This document shows, piece by piece, positions 17,069 to 27,059 of a DNA stretch of 64,000 nt (its first letter is position 1; each line of letters opens with the position of its first letter). The translations under genes and the position numbers were made by a program. The stretch comes from Virgisporangium aliadipatigenens (GTDB taxonomy: Bacteria; Actinomycetota; Actinomycetes; Mycobacteriales; Micromonosporaceae), in assembly GCF_016863615.1 (NCBI RefSeq), contig NZ_BOPF01000045.1, positions 20,585 through 84,584 of the forward strand. The letters are read 5' to 3'. Under the pieces are notes generated by a model, which made no database searches, was not told the origin of the DNA, and was given only the letters and a program-made list of their open reading frames with translations.

Positions 17069-17614
17069 TCAGGCGCCTGGGCGGAGGTCGTAGCGGAGCA
17101 CACGTCCGGCGGAGCGCATCGTCATGACGGCGTACTCGAACGGCGTTCCGTCGCCCGCGAGGCTCAGCCGGGTCAGCACCAGCACCGGCTCCCCCGCGGG
17201 CAGCCGCAGGACGTGCCGCTCGTCCGGCGTCGGCACCCGCGCGTGGATCTCCTCCAGCACACGGTCCGCGCCGAGGCCCATCCCGGCCAGGAAAGCGGCG
17301 GCGCCGCCCGGAATCCTCGACGGCTCCGCGAGCGGTGTCCCGCCGGCGACGGCCTGCGGGTAGTAGGCGTCGGCCGTCTCCACGGGCGCACCGTCGAGCA
17401 GCACCAGCCGCCGCCGAACGACCACCGTGGCACCGGCCTCGACACCGAGGGCCGCGGCGACGTCGGCCGTCGCGGGGACGGCTCCGGCGAAGGTGATCCG
17501 CTGCGAGCCCGTGCCACCCGCGGCGGCGGCCTCGGCGGCCCAGGCGTCGCGCGGCCGCACCCCGTTGCCGGCGATGTACGCCGCCGACTCGCCGACCACC
17601 CGCTCGTCACCCAT
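17069..17614 (-). CDS. Stand-alone UTRA (GntR effector-binding) domain protein
   Basis: Protein of 181 residues matching only the C-terminal small-molecule-binding UTRA domain of HutC/GntR regulators (ALGVEAGATVVVRRRLVLLD, ETADAYYPQAVAGGTPL, VLTRLSLAGDGTPFEYAVMT). The N-terminal winged HTH of about 70 residues is missing; the residues before the domain (AAYIAGNGVRPRDAWAAEAA) are not HTH-like. ATG at 17614. It could be a ligand sink or a partner of a separate DNA-binding protein, or a truncated regulator. It sits between the importer and the acyl-CoA operon, convergent with the former, so its ligand may be the imported compound. Confidence 0.7.
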   Translation of the reverse strand: MGDERVVGESAAYIAGNGVRPRDAWAAEAAAAGGTGSQRITFAGAVPATADVAAALGVEAGATVVVRRRLVLLDGAPVETADAYYPQAVAGGTPLAEPSRIPGGAAAFLAGMGLGADRVLEEIHARVPTPDERHVLRLPAGEPVLVLTRLSLAGDGTPFEYAVMTMRSAGRVLRYDLRPGA

Positions 17615-17634
17615 GCGCGCACCCTACGGGGGCA

Positions 17635-17673
17635 GCGTGAGGGGCCCGGCCCCCCAGGCCGGGCCCCTCACGC
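17635..17673 (-). terminator. Terminator of the acyl-CoA operon
   Basis: A perfect 17-bp stem (17635-17651 with 17657-17673) around a five-base loop, extended by flanking G5/C5, starts six bases after the MaoC stop codon on the minus strand. Very stable; it should end the thioesterase-to-MaoC transcript before the UTRA gene. Confidence 0.8.
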
Positions 17674-17678
17674 CCCCT

Positions 17679-18482
17679 TCAGGAACCCGGCACCGCCAGC
17701 CCGGCGCCGAGCACGGTCGTCCCCGCGTCGTCCTCCGCCTCGAACCGGTAGCTCCCGTCGTGCGGCCACACCTTCGTGGTCAGCACGCTGCCGGGCGCGA
17801 CAGGACGGGTGAACCGCGCGCTGACCCGCGTGAGCGCGCGCCCGCCGGCCTCGGCGGCGACGGAGGAGACCGCGATGGCGAGCACGGCGAGCCCGTGCAC
17901 GATCACGCCGGGCAGACCCGCCGCGCGGGCGTACTCCTCGTCGAGGTGGATCGGGTTGTGGTCGCCGGAGGCGTCGGCGTACCGGCGCGGCAGGTCGACC
18001 GGCAGCGCGACGGACTCCACCCGCAGCGGCTCCGCCGGCGGAGAATCGCGCGGCAGGCCGGTCGAAGGGGCCGGCCGGCCGATCGCCCACTCCGACGGCA
18101 CCCCGCGGTAGAACTCCGTCACGTACTGTTCGTTGAGCGGATCCCCCTCGGCGTCCACCGTCTCGACCTTGATCGTGGCCGTGGTGCCCTTCTCCTTGCC
18201 GTGCAGCCCGACGACGGCCGCCCGCAGCGTCACCTTCTCGCCGACCGGCAGCGGCCGGTGGATCAGCAGGTCCTGCTGGCCGTGCACGACCCGGGCGCGC
18301 AGCGCGGGATCGTCGCGCACCGCCGCCGCGGCCGTCGCGAACACCAGATCCATCGCCGGCACGACCGCGTACAGCGGCGACGGCCCGCCGACCACCGACT
18401 CGTAACGGGACACGCTGTCGGGCGTCACGTCGAACACGTGCGGCGCGCTCCACCGGCCGACCACCGAGACGTCGAAGCTCAC
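17679..18482 (-). CDS. MaoC-like (R)-specific enoyl-CoA hydratase, double hotdog
   Basis: Hydratase/dehydratase of 267 residues made of two hotdog domains: an N-terminal FAS1-type dehydratase half (about 10-135) and a C-terminal MaoC half. The hydratase-2 catalytic motif is complete: YADASGDHNPIHLDEEYARA followed by GVIVHGL, giving the Asp/His pair. It would hydrate a 2-enoyl-CoA in the beta-oxidation-like route built by the adjacent ligase, SDR and thiolase. GTG start at 18482 overlaps the TGA of a 19-codon linker ORF. Last gene of the operon, followed by a strong terminator. Confidence 0.88.
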   Translation of the reverse strand: MSFDVSVVGRWSAPHVFDVTPDSVSRYESVVGGPSPLYAVVPAMDLVFATAAAAVRDDPALRARVVHGQQDLLIHRPLPVGEKVTLRAAVVGLHGKEKGTTATIKVETVDAEGDPLNEQYVTEFYRGVPSEWAIGRPAPSTGLPRDSPPAEPLRVESVALPVDLPRRYADASGDHNPIHLDEEYARAAGLPGVIVHGLAVLAIAVSSVAAEAGGRALTRVSARFTRPVAPGSVLTTKVWPHDGSYRFEAEDDAGTTVLGAGLAVPGS

Positions 18483-18538
18483 AGTGCCTCCTCGATTCGC
18501 GACAGCGGTGCTCGCAAGCTGCGCGCCTTGCTGCTCAT
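18479..18538 (-). CDS. 19-codon linker ORF between thiolase and MaoC genes
   Basis: Reads MSSKARSLRAPLSRIEEAL; its ATG overlaps the thiolase TGA and its TGA overlaps the GTG of the MaoC gene. GAGG within its last codons serves as the ribosome-binding site of MaoC. Third example in the window of a linker ORF coupled on both sides. Confidence 0.35.
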   Translation of the reverse strand: MSSKARSLRAPLSRIEEAL

Positions 18539-19701
18539 GAGGACACCTCCACGACCACCGCGCCCGCCGTGTCGCCCGCGGCGCATCCGGTGAAGAGCCC
18601 CCGGCCGCCGCCCCGGGCGCGCAGCGCCGCGATCAGTTCGGTGATCGCCCGCATCCCGGTCGGTCCCTGCGGATGTCCGTACACCAGGCTGGAGCCGTAC
18701 GGGTTCATCTTCTCCAGGGGGAACCCGGTCTGCCGCGCGAAGTACAGATCGTTCACGGCGAAGGGGTTGTGCGTCGTGACGACGTCCAGCTCGGCGACGG
18801 AGAGGCCGGCATCCGCCAGCGCCGCACGGGCGGCCGGCACCGGGGCGGCGGGCATGCGCGCACGCCCCACCCGGGCGAACGCCACGGACAGCACACGCGC
18901 CACGCCCGCGCCGCCGTTCAGCTCCCGGGCACCCTCCACAGTGGACAGCACCATGCCGGCCGTGCCGTCGGCGGGATGCGTCTGCGAACCGTAGGTGACG
19001 ACGCCGCCCGCCTTCACCGGTGCCAGTTTGGCCAGCCCCTCGGCCGTGGTGCGGTGGATGCCGTGGTCGGCGTCGACGACCGTCGTCTCGCGTTTGCCCG
19101 CGATGTGCACCGGCACCAGCCAGTCCCGTTCGGCCACCTCCCGGTACTGGGCGTAGCGCAGCAGCGTGACCTCGTCGATCTCGTCGCGGGTGTAACCCTC
19201 GTCGGCGGCGACGTTCTCGGCGGTGTCCAGCATGGACTGTCCCGTGTTGGGGTCGAACGTCATCGGGTCCAGCACCCAGTGCTCCGTCTTCGGCGCCGCG
19301 CCCGGCGAGGCGGCCGACGGGTACACCATGAGCGGCCCGTTGCTGGTGCGGTCGGTGGCCAGCGCGAGCACGGTGCGGTGCCCGCCGATCTCCACCTGTG
19401 CGGCCGCCTGCTGGAGCACCGCCGCCGAGGTGGCGCACGCCTGCGCGATCGTCGGGCCCGTGACGGTCTCCAGGCCCAGCCGCGGCGCGATCGTGGTCGC
19501 CCCGTAGAACGAGTGCACCTGCGGCACCGTCGTGCCGAACGACAGATGCGTGATGCCGGCGACGTCCACAGTGGACAGCGCGCGGGTGGCCACGTCGACG
19601 GCCAGGTCCACACTGGACAGTTCCGCCAAGGGACCCTGCCAGCGGCAGAACGGCGACGTCCACGCGAGCCCGAGCGGGACGGCCACGTCGGAGAACCTCA
19701 T
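18535..19701 (-). CDS. SCP2/SCP-x-type thiolase (acetyl-CoA acetyltransferase family)
   Basis: Thiolase of 388 residues for cleavage or formation of 3-oxoacyl-CoA, of the lipid-transfer (SCP-x) subgroup often found in steroid and side-chain degradation. The nucleophilic Cys lies in TIAQACATSAAVLQQAA; the second active-site segment reads LVYGHPQGPTGMR (His); and the C-terminal CxG motif is modified to TGCAAGDTAGA. The THNPFAVNDLYFARQ stretch is typical of the subgroup. ATG at 19701 overlaps the SDR stop by ATGA. Substrate chain not predictable. Confidence 0.87.
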   Translation of the reverse strand: MRFSDVAVPLGLAWTSPFCRWQGPLAELSSVDLAVDVATRALSTVDVAGITHLSFGTTVPQVHSFYGATTIAPRLGLETVTGPTIAQACATSAAVLQQAAAQVEIGGHRTVLALATDRTSNGPLMVYPSAASPGAAPKTEHWVLDPMTFDPNTGQSMLDTAENVAADEGYTRDEIDEVTLLRYAQYREVAERDWLVPVHIAGKRETTVVDADHGIHRTTAEGLAKLAPVKAGGVVTYGSQTHPADGTAGMVLSTVEGARELNGGAGVARVLSVAFARVGRARMPAAPVPAARAALADAGLSVAELDVVTTHNPFAVNDLYFARQTGFPLEKMNPYGSSLVYGHPQGPTGMRAITELIAALRARGGGRGLFTGCAAGDTAGAVVVEVSS

Positions 19702-20515
19702 GCGGACATGCCCTCCGCCTGCCCGCCGGCGATCGTGACGACCTGGCCGTGCACGAAGTTCGACCACGGCGTGCAGAGCAGGAAGATGCCGCCGGCGGCC
19801 TCGGCCGGGGTCGCCCCGCGCCCGAGCGGGATCCGGGAAGCGGCCTGCTCGCGCACCTTCGACGGGATGCCGAGCTGGATGCTGCGCCCGGCGTGCTCGA
19901 CGGTCGACGTGACCGCCGTCAGCCGCGTCTCGACGAACCCGAACGCCACCGCGTTGACGTTGATGAGCAGCGGCCCCCACTCCTTGGCGAGCGTCTTCGT
20001 GAGGCCGATCAGCGCCGACTTCGCCGACGAGTAGTTGGCCTGGCCGACGTTGCCCATCGTGCCCGCGATCGAGGTCACGTTGACCACCTTGCGGAACACC
20101 TCGCGGCCTTCGGCCAGGTCCTTCTTGGCGGCCTCGCGCAGCACCGGCGCGGCGGCGCGCAGCAGGCGGAACGGCGCCTTCAGGTGGATGTCGAGCATCG
20201 CGTCGAGCTGTTCGTCGGTCATCTTGTGGAAGATGCCGTCGGCCGTGTAGCCGGCGTTGTTGACGACGATGTCCAGCCGGCCGTACTCGTCGATCGCCCG
20301 CGACACCAGTGCGGCCGGCACCGCCGGATCGGTGAGGTCGCCGGCGTGCGCCACGCCGCTGCCGCCGAGAGCCTCGACGGTCTCCTTCAGCGCGGCCTCG
20401 TCGAGGTCGCCGACGACGACCCGGGCGCCGTGCGCCGCGAGCAGTTCGGCCGTCGCGCGGCCGATCCCCCGGCCGGCACCGGTCACCACCGCCACCCGGC
20501 CATCAAGTATTCCGG

Positions 20516-20519
<4 letters not shown>
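19698..20519 (-). CDS. Short-chain dehydrogenase/reductase (FabG/3-hydroxyacyl-CoA dehydrogenase type)
   Basis: NAD(P)-dependent SDR of 273 residues. Cofactor loop VTGAGRGIGRATAELL, acidic strand end VVGDLDE (NAD preference), NNAGYTADG, and a catalytic triad in VTSIAGTMGNVGQANYSSAK (Ser, Tyr, Lys). An insertion near KKDLAEGREVFRK lengthens the helix before the active-site serine. Position in the operon between ligase and thiolase indicates oxidation of a 3-hydroxyacyl-CoA made by the MaoC hydratase. GTG start at 20519 overlaps the ligase stop. Confidence 0.88.
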
Positions 20520-22125
<1,606 letters not shown>

Positions 22126-22129
<4 letters not shown>

Positions 22130-22548
22130 CGGACGTGTACCGGCTCGACGGGACCGGCGGAGGTGAGCACCTCGCGCAGGTGGTCCGGCCACGGCGCGCT
22201 GCGCTCGGTGACCGGGTCCACGTACACGACCGTCATGCCGCCGCGGGCCAGCTCGGTCTCCCCCTGGCAGACCGTGAACGCGTACCGCAGCGAGCTGCGC
22301 CCGATCTCCTCGACGGAGAGCCGGATCCGGGCCACCTCGGCGAAGTGCAGCGGGGCGAGGAAGTCCACCGCGAGCTGTGCCCGGGGCAGCCGCGGGAACG
22401 TCTCCTGCGCGATGCCGAGCCGCATGTGCAGGGCGGTCTCGGCCGCCTCCACGAACTTGAACACGGCCGAGTAGTGCCACCGGCCCATGGGGTCGGTCTC
22501 GGACCATTCGAGCCGTCGTTCGAACGCGATGGACGCGGGTTCCGCCAT
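22126..22548 (-). CDS. Acyl-CoA thioesterase (4-hydroxybenzoyl-CoA thioesterase-like hotdog)
   Basis: Single hotdog protein of 140 residues. The motif ETDPMGRWHYSAVFKFVEAA corresponds to the Asp-containing active-site region (D..G..Y/H....) of YbgC/4-HBT-type thioesterases; the sheet LAPLHFAEVARIRLSVEEIG follows. First gene of the five-gene acyl-CoA operon, with a TTGACG promoter and an almost leaderless start. It probably recycles CoA from stalled thioesters or releases the pathway product. Confidence 0.8.
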
Positions 22549-22555
22549 GAACCCT

Positions 22556-22584
22556 AGTTTGGCGACTTACTTTTCTACCGTCAA
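22556..22584 (-). promoter_or_regulatory. Promoter of the acyl-CoA operon
   Basis: On the minus strand TTGACG (22584-22579), 17 bases, then CAAACT (22561-22556), seven bases before the thioesterase ATG at 22548. The transcript would begin at the start codon, i.e. be leaderless. Confidence 0.55.
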
Positions 22585-22636
22585 GGTTAGTGTCATGAAT
22601 GATCAGCACCCGAAGCGCCACCGATAGGCTCGAGCG

Positions 22637-23578
22637 ATGCGAGTTCTGGTGTCGGGGGCGGGTGGGTTTCTCGGGCGCGTGCTGACCCGGGTCCTGCGCG
22701 AGCACGGGCATCGCGTCGTCGGGCTCACCCGCTCGGACGTCGACCTCACCGACGGGCCGGGGGTCGCCCGGTTCGTGCGCGCCGCCGGTGACCTCGACGG
22801 GCTCGTGCATCTCGCGGCCCGGGTGCGGGTGCGGGAGTCGTTCGAGGCGCCGGCCGCCTACTGGGCGGCCAACGTGGGCGGGACCGCCAACCTGCTGGCC
22901 GCCGGCGACTTCGCGCGCGTCGTGCTCGCCTCCACCACCGCCGTCTACGGGGGCGGGCACACGGGTGCGCTCACCGAGGCGACCCCGACCGCCCCGGGCA
23001 GCCCGTACGCCGCGTCCAAGCTCGCCGCCGAACGACTGCTGCGCCAGGTCCCGGCGGCGGTGACCGTCCTGCGCTGCGTCAACGTCGTGGGCGGCTGGGA
23101 CGGCGTCGCCGACCCGGACCGCACGCGCATCGTCAACAACGCGCTCGCCGTCGCCGCCGGCGAGAAGCCGCATTTGAGCATCAACGGCGCGGGCGACGCG
23201 GTGCGGGACTTCGTGCACGTGCGTGACGCGGCGGAGGCGTTCCGGCTGGCGCTTGCGGGGCCGCCCGGCACCTACAACCTGGGCACCGGCGTCGGGGCCT
23301 CGGTCGCCGAGGTCGTCGAGGCGGCGCGGCGGGTCACCGGACACCCGGTACCCCTGATGCACATTTATCCCGGGCCTATGCCTTCCGGCCCGAAAAGCGG
23401 CGACCCGCCCGTCGAGGAGCCGCACACGCTCGTCGCCGACCCCGCTCTCGTCAAGGCCGCCCTCGGGTGGGAGCCGCGGCGTTCGGACATCGGGACGATC
23501 CTGCGCGACGGCTGGCACGCACGGACGGGTCAGAAGGTCGCGTCGAGCCACTCGCCGAGCGCCGCGCCGCCGTCGTAG
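22637..23578 (+). CDS. NAD-dependent epimerase/dehydratase (extended SDR)
   Basis: Extended SDR of 313 residues: cofactor loop SGAGGFLGRVLTRVL, LASTTAVYGGG with the active-site Ser/Thr, and the YxxxK pair in SPYAASKLAAERLL. The C-terminal half (RDFVHVRDAAEAFRLAL, YNLGTGVGASVAEVV) is that of UDP-glucose 4-epimerase-like sugar enzymes. It stands alone on the plus strand between two minus-strand catabolic operons and its 3' end overlaps the first dehydratase-like gene by 49 bases. A role in the CoA pathway is not evident; nucleotide-sugar or aldehyde substrates are equally possible. Confidence 0.82.
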   Translation: MRVLVSGAGGFLGRVLTRVLREHGHRVVGLTRSDVDLTDGPGVARFVRAAGDLDGLVHLAARVRVRESFEAPAAYWAANVGGTANLLAAGDFARVVLASTTAVYGGGHTGALTEATPTAPGSPYAASKLAAERLLRQVPAAVTVLRCVNVVGGWDGVADPDRTRIVNNALAVAAGEKPHLSINGAGDAVRDFVHVRDAAEAFRLALAGPPGTYNLGTGVGASVAEVVEAARRVTGHPVPLMHIYPGPMPSGPKSGDPPVEEPHTLVADPALVKAALGWEPRRSDIGTILRDGWHARTGQKVASSHSPSAAPPS

Positions 23579-24762
23579 CCCGCGCTCGCGTCCACGTTGT
23601 CGGCGCGCAGTTCGAAGACGGGGAACCCGGCGTCGCGCAGCGCGCGCGTCGTGAACCAGCTGCCGCGCGGGTCGTCCGACACCAGGTGCACCACGCCGTC
23701 GACCCCGTGCAGCCGCGCCTCCTTCACGTACCAGGCACCGGCCCAGGGCGGCATGTACAGCTGGTCGGTGAACGCCGCGAAGCGCGCCGCGAGCTGTCGC
23801 AACGGCCGGCCGCCGTAGCGCCGGTAGCCGTCGGCGGCGATCGCGAGGTACATCGACCAGACGAAGACCGCGCCGTGGGACTGCTCGAAGCGCCGGTAGA
23901 GCCCCATGTCGTGCCACAGGCCCCGGCCGATCCACATGAGGCGCAGCCGCTCCTCCGGACAGACCGCGTCACCCGCCGCCACGCGCGCAGCGACCTCGTC
24001 GTGGAACGCCCGCGCCATGTCGCGGCCCCACTCGGTGCCGCGGTGCCACTGCGGGACCATGACGCCGGGGATGGTGTCGCTGACCGGCAGCGGCGCGGGA
24101 CGGGTGCGGGCGATCAGGTCCCGGGTCCGCAGGTTCCACTCCTGCTGCTCGTTGACCAGGGCGAGCACCTCGCGGAAGCGTGCCTCCGAGAAGACCCTCC
24201 CGGTGGTGGACTCCAGGAAGCGCACCAGCCCCTCGAGTTCGGCCTCCAGCAGGTCCAGGCGGGTGGCGCCGACCGCCTCCTCCCACCGGTAGGGCATCAG
24301 TTCCCACCAGTTGGTCGGCACCTCGTTCTCGGCGGCGCTCTCCAGCGGGTAGAACGCGACCCCCGGTTCGTGCGCCCACACGTCGAAGATGCGCCGGGTC
24401 ACGTCGCCGGTGGCGTCGCCGAGCAGCAGCGTGGGTCGGGGCAGGCCGCCCCAGGGGCCACCGGCGGGGTCGGGGTCGAAGGCCGAGCCCAGCACCACTG
24501 AGTTGTACTGCTCGGTGTAGTCGGGGTAGCCGCGCTCCCGCACCAGGTCCAGATAGTCGCGGGAACGCTGTTTCGCCGCGATGATCGAGGCCCACCACTG
24601 GCTCACGACGTACGGGAAGTCCATGGCGCGCAGGATCTCCTGGGGCGCGTCGGCGTTCACCACGGCGAACGGCTCACCGCCCGCCACGCGTGCCCGCAGG
24701 CCCCGGAACCACTCGCGCTGGTAGCGCTTGGCCTCTTCCGCGACCGATGGGGTCACACTCAT
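23530..24762 (-). CDS. Benzoyl-CoA reductase/2-hydroxyacyl-CoA dehydratase family subunit lacking Fe-S cysteines (subunit 1)
   Basis: Protein of 410 residues from the HgdB/BcrB-C/FldB-C superfamily. Recognisable parts: NADAPQEILRAMDFPYVV followed by SQWWASIIAAKQ (family members place a cluster cysteine near here), FYPLES, LALVNEQQEWNLRTRDLIA, and the C-terminal GVVHLVSDDPRGSWFT with DNVDAS. In canonical members three cysteines bind a [4Fe-4S] cluster; here only one Cys occurs in the whole protein (AVCPEERL, near residue 268). ATG at 24762 overlaps the stop of subunit 2. Cotranscribed with CaiB. It may use another metal, act as a scaffold, or be an oxygen-tolerant relative. Confidence 0.72.
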   Translation of the reverse strand: MSVTPSVAEEAKRYQREWFRGLRARVAGGEPFAVVNADAPQEILRAMDFPYVVSQWWASIIAAKQRSRDYLDLVRERGYPDYTEQYNSVVLGSAFDPDPAGGPWGGLPRPTLLLGDATGDVTRRIFDVWAHEPGVAFYPLESAAENEVPTNWWELMPYRWEEAVGATRLDLLEAELEGLVRFLESTTGRVFSEARFREVLALVNEQQEWNLRTRDLIARTRPAPLPVSDTIPGVMVPQWHRGTEWGRDMARAFHDEVAARVAAGDAVCPEERLRLMWIGRGLWHDMGLYRRFEQSHGAVFVWSMYLAIAADGYRRYGGRPLRQLAARFAAFTDQLYMPPWAGAWYVKEARLHGVDGVVHLVSDDPRGSWFTTRALRDAGFPVFELRADNVDASAGYDGGAALGEWLDATF

Positions 24763-25763
24763 AGCGCGATCCGTCCGTAGTCCTGGCGTTCGTAGAAGAG
24801 GCCCTCGTGGCCGGCGAAGTCCCACGGGGGCGCCTCGTCCCCGCGACGGGCGTAGCCGATGAGGAGTTCGGCGTGGCGCATGCCCTCGGCGATCAGCGCG
24901 CGGCGTTCGTCCACTGTGGAGCGTTGTGCCGTGGGGCCGTTGTACTGGTAGCGCTCCGCGAGCGCGAGCAGCGTGTGCCCGTCGACGCGGCGCCGGTACC
25001 AGAGGTCGCCCCAGTCGTGGTCCTCCCCCACGATCAGGTGGCCCGCCGACTCCAACGCCCGGTACACGTGCGGCGTGTCGTGCGAACTCCCGGTGAGGAA
25101 GACCCGCTTCCCGGCGTGCTCCGGCAGGTCCACTGTGGACAGTTCACGCAGCAGGGAGAGGTGCGCGGCGACGGGAAGCACGGTGCCGGCCCCGACGACC
25201 GCGAGCCAGTCGCTGCCGGCGATCCGGCCCTCGCGGCGGGCCGCCGCCAACGAGGACAGCAGGGCGCGTTGCTCGTCGTGGGAGGCGATCGCGGCGGCCA
25301 GGTCCGCATCGGAGACGGGCCGGCCGGTCCAGTCCCGCAGCCGCTGCCGGAACTGTTCCAGGCGCGCCAGGTTGTACGCGGTGGTGGTGCGGTGCGGCAG
25401 GTGCAGCACGTCCACCAGGTACACCTCGGGCAGCCCGAACGCCGGCTCGATACGGCGCAGTTCCCGCACGGCGTAGAAGAGCCGCAGCGACGCCTCGCAG
25501 TCCCGCGACACCACCAGCTTGTCGAGCCGCCCGTAGTCGCCGGCGAGCAGCCGCGCCAGCACCGAACGGGCCATCGGGTCCAGCCCTCTACCCAGGTACG
25601 TGTCGCCGGCGGAGAGGTCGCCGTCGGGATCGCCGGCGAGGCGCACCGGCAGCGCCCCGGCGGCGGTGATCAGTTCGACCGGCACGTCGGCGCCCACGTA
25701 GCCGACGACGAACTCCGCCTCGCGCGGGTAGCGCGCTTCGTAGACGGACAGCAGCGCGCGCAT
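24759..25763 (-). CDS. Benzoyl-CoA reductase/2-hydroxyacyl-CoA dehydratase family subunit lacking Fe-S cysteines (subunit 2)
   Basis: Partner subunit of 334 residues. The N-terminal signature VELITAAGALPVRLAGD matches the family's ELI-AAGA-PVRL motif, followed by LGRGLDPMARSVLARL where canonical proteins carry a cysteine before the P-x-x-R-S segment; here Asp stands there. One Cys remains, in VVSRDCEASLRLFY. Further typical stretches: VYLVDVLHLPHRTTTAYN, KRVFLTGSSHDTPHVYRALE and VGEDHDWGD. With subunit 1 the heterodimer has two cysteines in 744 residues, too few for even one canonical cluster per subunit. Start ATG shares one base with the CaiB stop (TGATG). Confidence 0.72.
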   Translation of the reverse strand: MRALLSVYEARYPREAEFVVGYVGADVPVELITAAGALPVRLAGDPDGDLSAGDTYLGRGLDPMARSVLARLLAGDYGRLDKLVVSRDCEASLRLFYAVRELRRIEPAFGLPEVYLVDVLHLPHRTTTAYNLARLEQFRQRLRDWTGRPVSDADLAAAIASHDEQRALLSSLAAARREGRIAGSDWLAVVGAGTVLPVAAHLSLLRELSTVDLPEHAGKRVFLTGSSHDTPHVYRALESAGHLIVGEDHDWGDLWYRRRVDGHTLLALAERYQYNGPTAQRSTVDERRALIAEGMRHAELLIGYARRGDEAPPWDFAGHEGLFYERQDYGRIAL

Positions 25764-26983
25764 CAGATGACGCCGGCGTCGGCGAGGGACTTGAGGCGTT
25801 CGTCGGAGTAGCCGAGCCAGTCGCCGTAGACGGCGGCGTTGTGCTCGCCGAGGTGCGGTGCGGGCCCGTCGAATCCGGCCCGCGTCTCGGAGAACGTGAT
25901 CGGCACGCCGGAACCGTGCAGTCCCGGTGCGAGCTCGACGACCTCGCCGCGGGAGAGCACGAGCGGGTCGCGCACCGCTTCGTGGGTGTCGCGCACCTCG
26001 GCGGCCGGCACGCCGTGGCGGGTCAGCCGGGCCAGCACCTCGTCGCGGGGCAGGCCGGCGGCCCAGGAGGCGACCATGGCGTGCACCTCCTCCGCGTGGG
26101 CGACCCGGCCGTCCCGCTTGGCGTATCGGGGATCGTCGGCGAGCTCAGGGCGTTCGACCGCGTGGAAAAGCCCACGGGCGAACGCGTCGGTCGGACCGCA
26201 CAGCGCGAACCACCCGTCCCGTGCCTCGAAGACCCCGAAGGGGGCGAGCCGGGGCACGGTCGGACCCGTGCGGGTGGCGAGCCCGATCGCCTCGAACGCG
26301 TCGAACGGCTCGCACGCGACGAGCGAGGTGAGCGCGCCGAGCATGGAGACGTCGACGTGCTGGCCACGGCCGGTCCGGTCGACCTCGACGACGGCGGCGA
26401 GGGTGCCGATGACGGCGAACAGCGGCGCGATGAGGTCGGCGACCGGCAGCCCGAACCGCACCGGCGGCTCACCCGGTGTGCCGGCGGTGAGCATGACGCC
26501 GGAGAGCGCTTGCACGATCGTGTCCATCGCCTTGCCCGAACCGGGTCCGCCGCCCTGGGCGCCGAAGCCGGTGATGCTGGTGTAGACGATCCGCGGGTTG
26601 TGCGCGCGGGTCGCGGAGTAGTCGATGCCGAGGCGGCCGGTGACGCCGGCGCTGAAGTTCTCCACCACTATGTCCGCCGATCGGATCAGATCGGCGTAGA
26701 CATCGAACGCGTCGGGGTGCTTGAGGTTGAGCGTCACGCTCTGCTTACCCCGGCCCCGGGCCATCCACGAGACGGACATGTCCTCGGCGCGTTCGCGGGC
26801 GACGGAGAGTCCGTCGGCGGCGAGATACGGGGAGTTGTTTCGCGAGGAGTCGCCTCCGGTGAACGGGTTTTCGACCTTCACGACGCGGGCTCCCAACCCG
26901 GCGAGCAGCAATGTCGCGTATGGTCCGGCGAGAGCCGTGGTGAGGTCAACGACGGTGCGCCCCGTGAGGGGTCCTCCATCCAT
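25763..26983 (-). CDS. CaiB/BaiF family class III CoA-transferase
   Basis: CoA-transferase of 406 residues that moves CoA between carboxylic acids through an aspartyl-CoA intermediate. Family marks: VVDLTTALAGPYATLLLAGLG, KVENPFTGGD, VENFSAGVTGRLGIDY and the catalytic aspartate in GKAMDTIVQALSG (about Asp177). In fermentative (R)-2-hydroxyacyl-CoA pathways a CaiB enzyme charges the hydroxy acid for the dehydratase; the same gene order is kept here (transferase then the two dehydratase-like subunits). ATG at 26983 with AAGGAGA upstream. Divergent from PaaX, 76 bases apart. Confidence 0.9.
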   Translation of the reverse strand: MDGGPLTGRTVVDLTTALAGPYATLLLAGLGARVVKVENPFTGGDSSRNNSPYLAADGLSVARERAEDMSVSWMARGRGKQSVTLNLKHPDAFDVYADLIRSADIVVENFSAGVTGRLGIDYSATRAHNPRIVYTSITGFGAQGGGPGSGKAMDTIVQALSGVMLTAGTPGEPPVRFGLPVADLIAPLFAVIGTLAAVVEVDRTGRGQHVDVSMLGALTSLVACEPFDAFEAIGLATRTGPTVPRLAPFGVFEARDGWFALCGPTDAFARGLFHAVERPELADDPRYAKRDGRVAHAEEVHAMVASWAAGLPRDEVLARLTRHGVPAAEVRDTHEAVRDPLVLSRGEVVELAPGLHGSGVPITFSETRAGFDGPAPHLGEHNAAVYGDWLGYSDERLKSLADAGVI

Positions 26984-27059
26984 ACGACATCTCCTTAAAC
27001 GGACGCAGCAATTACTGTCTTATATTAACGCCTCGACCCGTGATCTGTAAGGTGATGCC
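26984..27059. promoter_or_regulatory. Divergent caiB / paaX-type control region
   Basis: Seventy-six bases shared by two divergent genes, with an unusually AT-rich core (ATTACTGTCTTATATTAACG around 27010-27029) that should hold both -10 boxes and the operator of the PaaX-family protein. AAGGAGA for caiB lies at its left end. Confidence 0.45.

Noticed and set aside
17635..17673. Transposon inverted-repeat end
   Set aside because: Perfect stem directly after an operon's last stop codon with no transposase or second copy; best explained as a terminator.
23530..25763. ATP-dependent benzoyl-CoA reductase or classical 2-hydroxyacyl-CoA dehydratase
   Set aside because: Too few cysteines for the Fe-S clusters, and no BcrA/D- or HgdC-type activator or ferredoxin gene in the window.
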